A stretch of 41,493 nt of DNA from Novosphingobium profundi (lineage in GTDB: Bacteria > Pseudomonadota > Alphaproteobacteria > Sphingomonadales > Sphingomonadaceae). The position numbers and the translations under genes are program-made. The notes beneath the pieces were generated by a model, which was not told where the DNA came from, made no database searches, and saw only the letters and a program-made list of their open reading frames with translations. The stretch is taken from the NCBI RefSeq assembly GCF_018491765.1, contig NZ_JABWCU010000030.1:1-41493 (forward strand). Direction: 5' to 3'. This document shows, in pieces, positions 41,083-41,493 of this stretch. The number at the start of each line of letters is the position of its first letter. Positions within the stretch are counted from its first letter, which is position 1.

Positions 41083-41139
41083 ATCCGAAAAGCCGCTTGG
41101 CGGATAACTCTGTCCGCAGCGGGAGCACAAATCCGACTT
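41083..41139. promoter_or_regulatory. CGGAT/ATCCG half-site cluster in the divergent aldehyde dehydrogenase-oxoprolinase gap
   Basis: Within the 279-base divergent gap (41019-41297) are ATCCG at 41083-41087, CTTGGCGGATA at 41096-41106, GTCCG at 41112-41116 and ATCCGACTT at 41131-41139. CTTGGCGGATA and ATCCGACTT both also occur at 39334-39371. No gene and no clear sigma-70 promoter is visible in the gap. Confidence 0.4.
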
Positions 41140-41297
41140 CCCGTTCACTGTCCGAACACAGGACCGGACCTCGTTCCGGCTGCATGGAACCAAATTTGGC
41201 CGGTTTCGACCTCATGTCGGGCGCCCCGAGGCGCCCCTGACGGTCGGGCTGGCGACCACCATCGCCATGAAGGCGAAGATACACGGATGGGGATTGT

Positions 41298-41493
41298 ATG
41301 ACCTACCGCTTGGGTGTTGACGTCGGAGGGACGTTCACCGACCTGCTTTTGTTCAACCAGGAGGATGGCTCGTTCTTCCGGCACAAGACGCCGTCGACGC
41401 CGCACGATTCGTCGGAAGGCATTCTGAACGGGTTGGGTGCGATCTGCGAGAAGGCACAGATCACGCCGGCGGACATCGAGTTCTTCCTGCACG
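41298..41493 (+). CDS. Hydantoinase/oxoprolinase A subunit, N-terminal fragment (cut by window edge)
   Basis: The frame starts at ATG 41298 with GGGGA five bases upstream and runs off the right end after 65 codons. MTYRLGVDVGGTFTDLLLFN contains the ATP-binding GxDxGGTFTD signature of HyuA/acetone carboxylase/5-oxoprolinase proteins, followed by RHKTPSTPHDSSEGI. These enzymes use ATP to open lactam or hydantoin rings or to carboxylate ketones, usually with a B subunit encoded downstream (outside the window). It is divergent from the aldehyde dehydrogenase. Ring opening of a lactam fits the amidase and imidase-like genes in the region. Confidence 0.92.
   Translation, partial: MTYRLGVDVGGTFTDLLLFNQEDGSFFRHKTPSTPHDSSEGILNGLGAICEKAQITPADIEFFLH

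Noticed and set aside
1..41493. CRISPR arrays, insertion sequences, rRNA genes
   Set aside because: No regularly spaced repeats, transposase frames with terminal inverted repeats, or rRNA sequence were seen on reading both strands.

Overview
The window is GC-rich and densely packed, and it looks like the chromosome of an alphaproteobacterium of the Sphingomonadales (Novosphingobium/Sphingomonas type). This placement rests on the run MltB-like transglycosylase, rlpA, dac, tmk, holB, metG, tatD, PhnP-like hydrolase, and on the large complement of oxidoreductase genes. It is inferred from gene content, not from a database search.

Positions 1-431 are the edge of an integrated element. The start of a tyrosine integrase runs leftward out of the window and sits beside the 3' end of a tRNA-Ser(UGA) gene. 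That geometry puts the element to the left, outside the window, so everything to the right of the tRNA should be resident chromosome. Positions 608-8915 carry a tightly coupled core run on the plus strand: cell-wall enzymes, thymidylate kinase, DNA polymerase III delta prime, methionyl-tRNA synthetase, a TatD nuclease, a metallo-beta-lactamase-fold hydrolase and a small membrane protein. A fused aminoglycoside-phosphotransferase-like/ATPase protein follows on the minus strand.

Positions 10.6-41.5 kb are a large accessory catabolic region built of at least seven transcription units. (1) Minus strand 14801-10679: DUF1330 protein, periplasmic FGE-like protein, and molybdenum hydroxylase large and small subunits. 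(2) Plus strand 15095-18586: isochorismatase-fold amidase, two PuuE/imidase-like deacetylases and a medium-chain dehydrogenase. (3) Minus strand 24391-18623: REDY-like protein, SDR, MmgE/PrpD, VOC protein, six-helix membrane protein, a DUF3108-like protein and a GntR/HutC regulator. (4) Plus strand 24494-34384, divergent from unit 3: methyltransferase, small helical protein, two flavoproteins, MDR dehydrogenase, LeuC-like and LeuD-like hydratase, HMG-CoA-lyase-type lyase and family III CoA-transferase, ending at a clear terminator. (5) Minus strand 36926-34613: a second methyltransferase, small helical protein and membrane protein, paralogous to genes of units 3 and 4. (6) Minus strand 39253-37150: flavin monooxygenase and an Asp/Glu-racemase-fold protein. 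(7) Minus strand aldehyde dehydrogenase, divergent from the start of a hydantoinase/oxoprolinase A gene at the right edge.

Read together, these genes suggest breakdown of a nitrogen heterocycle or cyclic imide/lactam. The steps would be oxidation next to nitrogen (molybdenum hydroxylase, flavoproteins), ring opening (imidase-like pair, ATP-dependent oxoprolinase), release of ammonia (half-amidase), then conversion of a possibly branched unsaturated diacid by a hydrate-activate-cleave module (LeuCD-like, CoA-transferase, HMG-CoA-lyase-like). No uptake system is visible. The substrate is unknown and the pathway is inference. The most novel-looking part is a three-gene module present twice: a ~410-residue methyltransferase with a conserved HCxPGSYH motif, a ~120-residue helical protein, and a six-helix membrane protein with a YWLGG motif.
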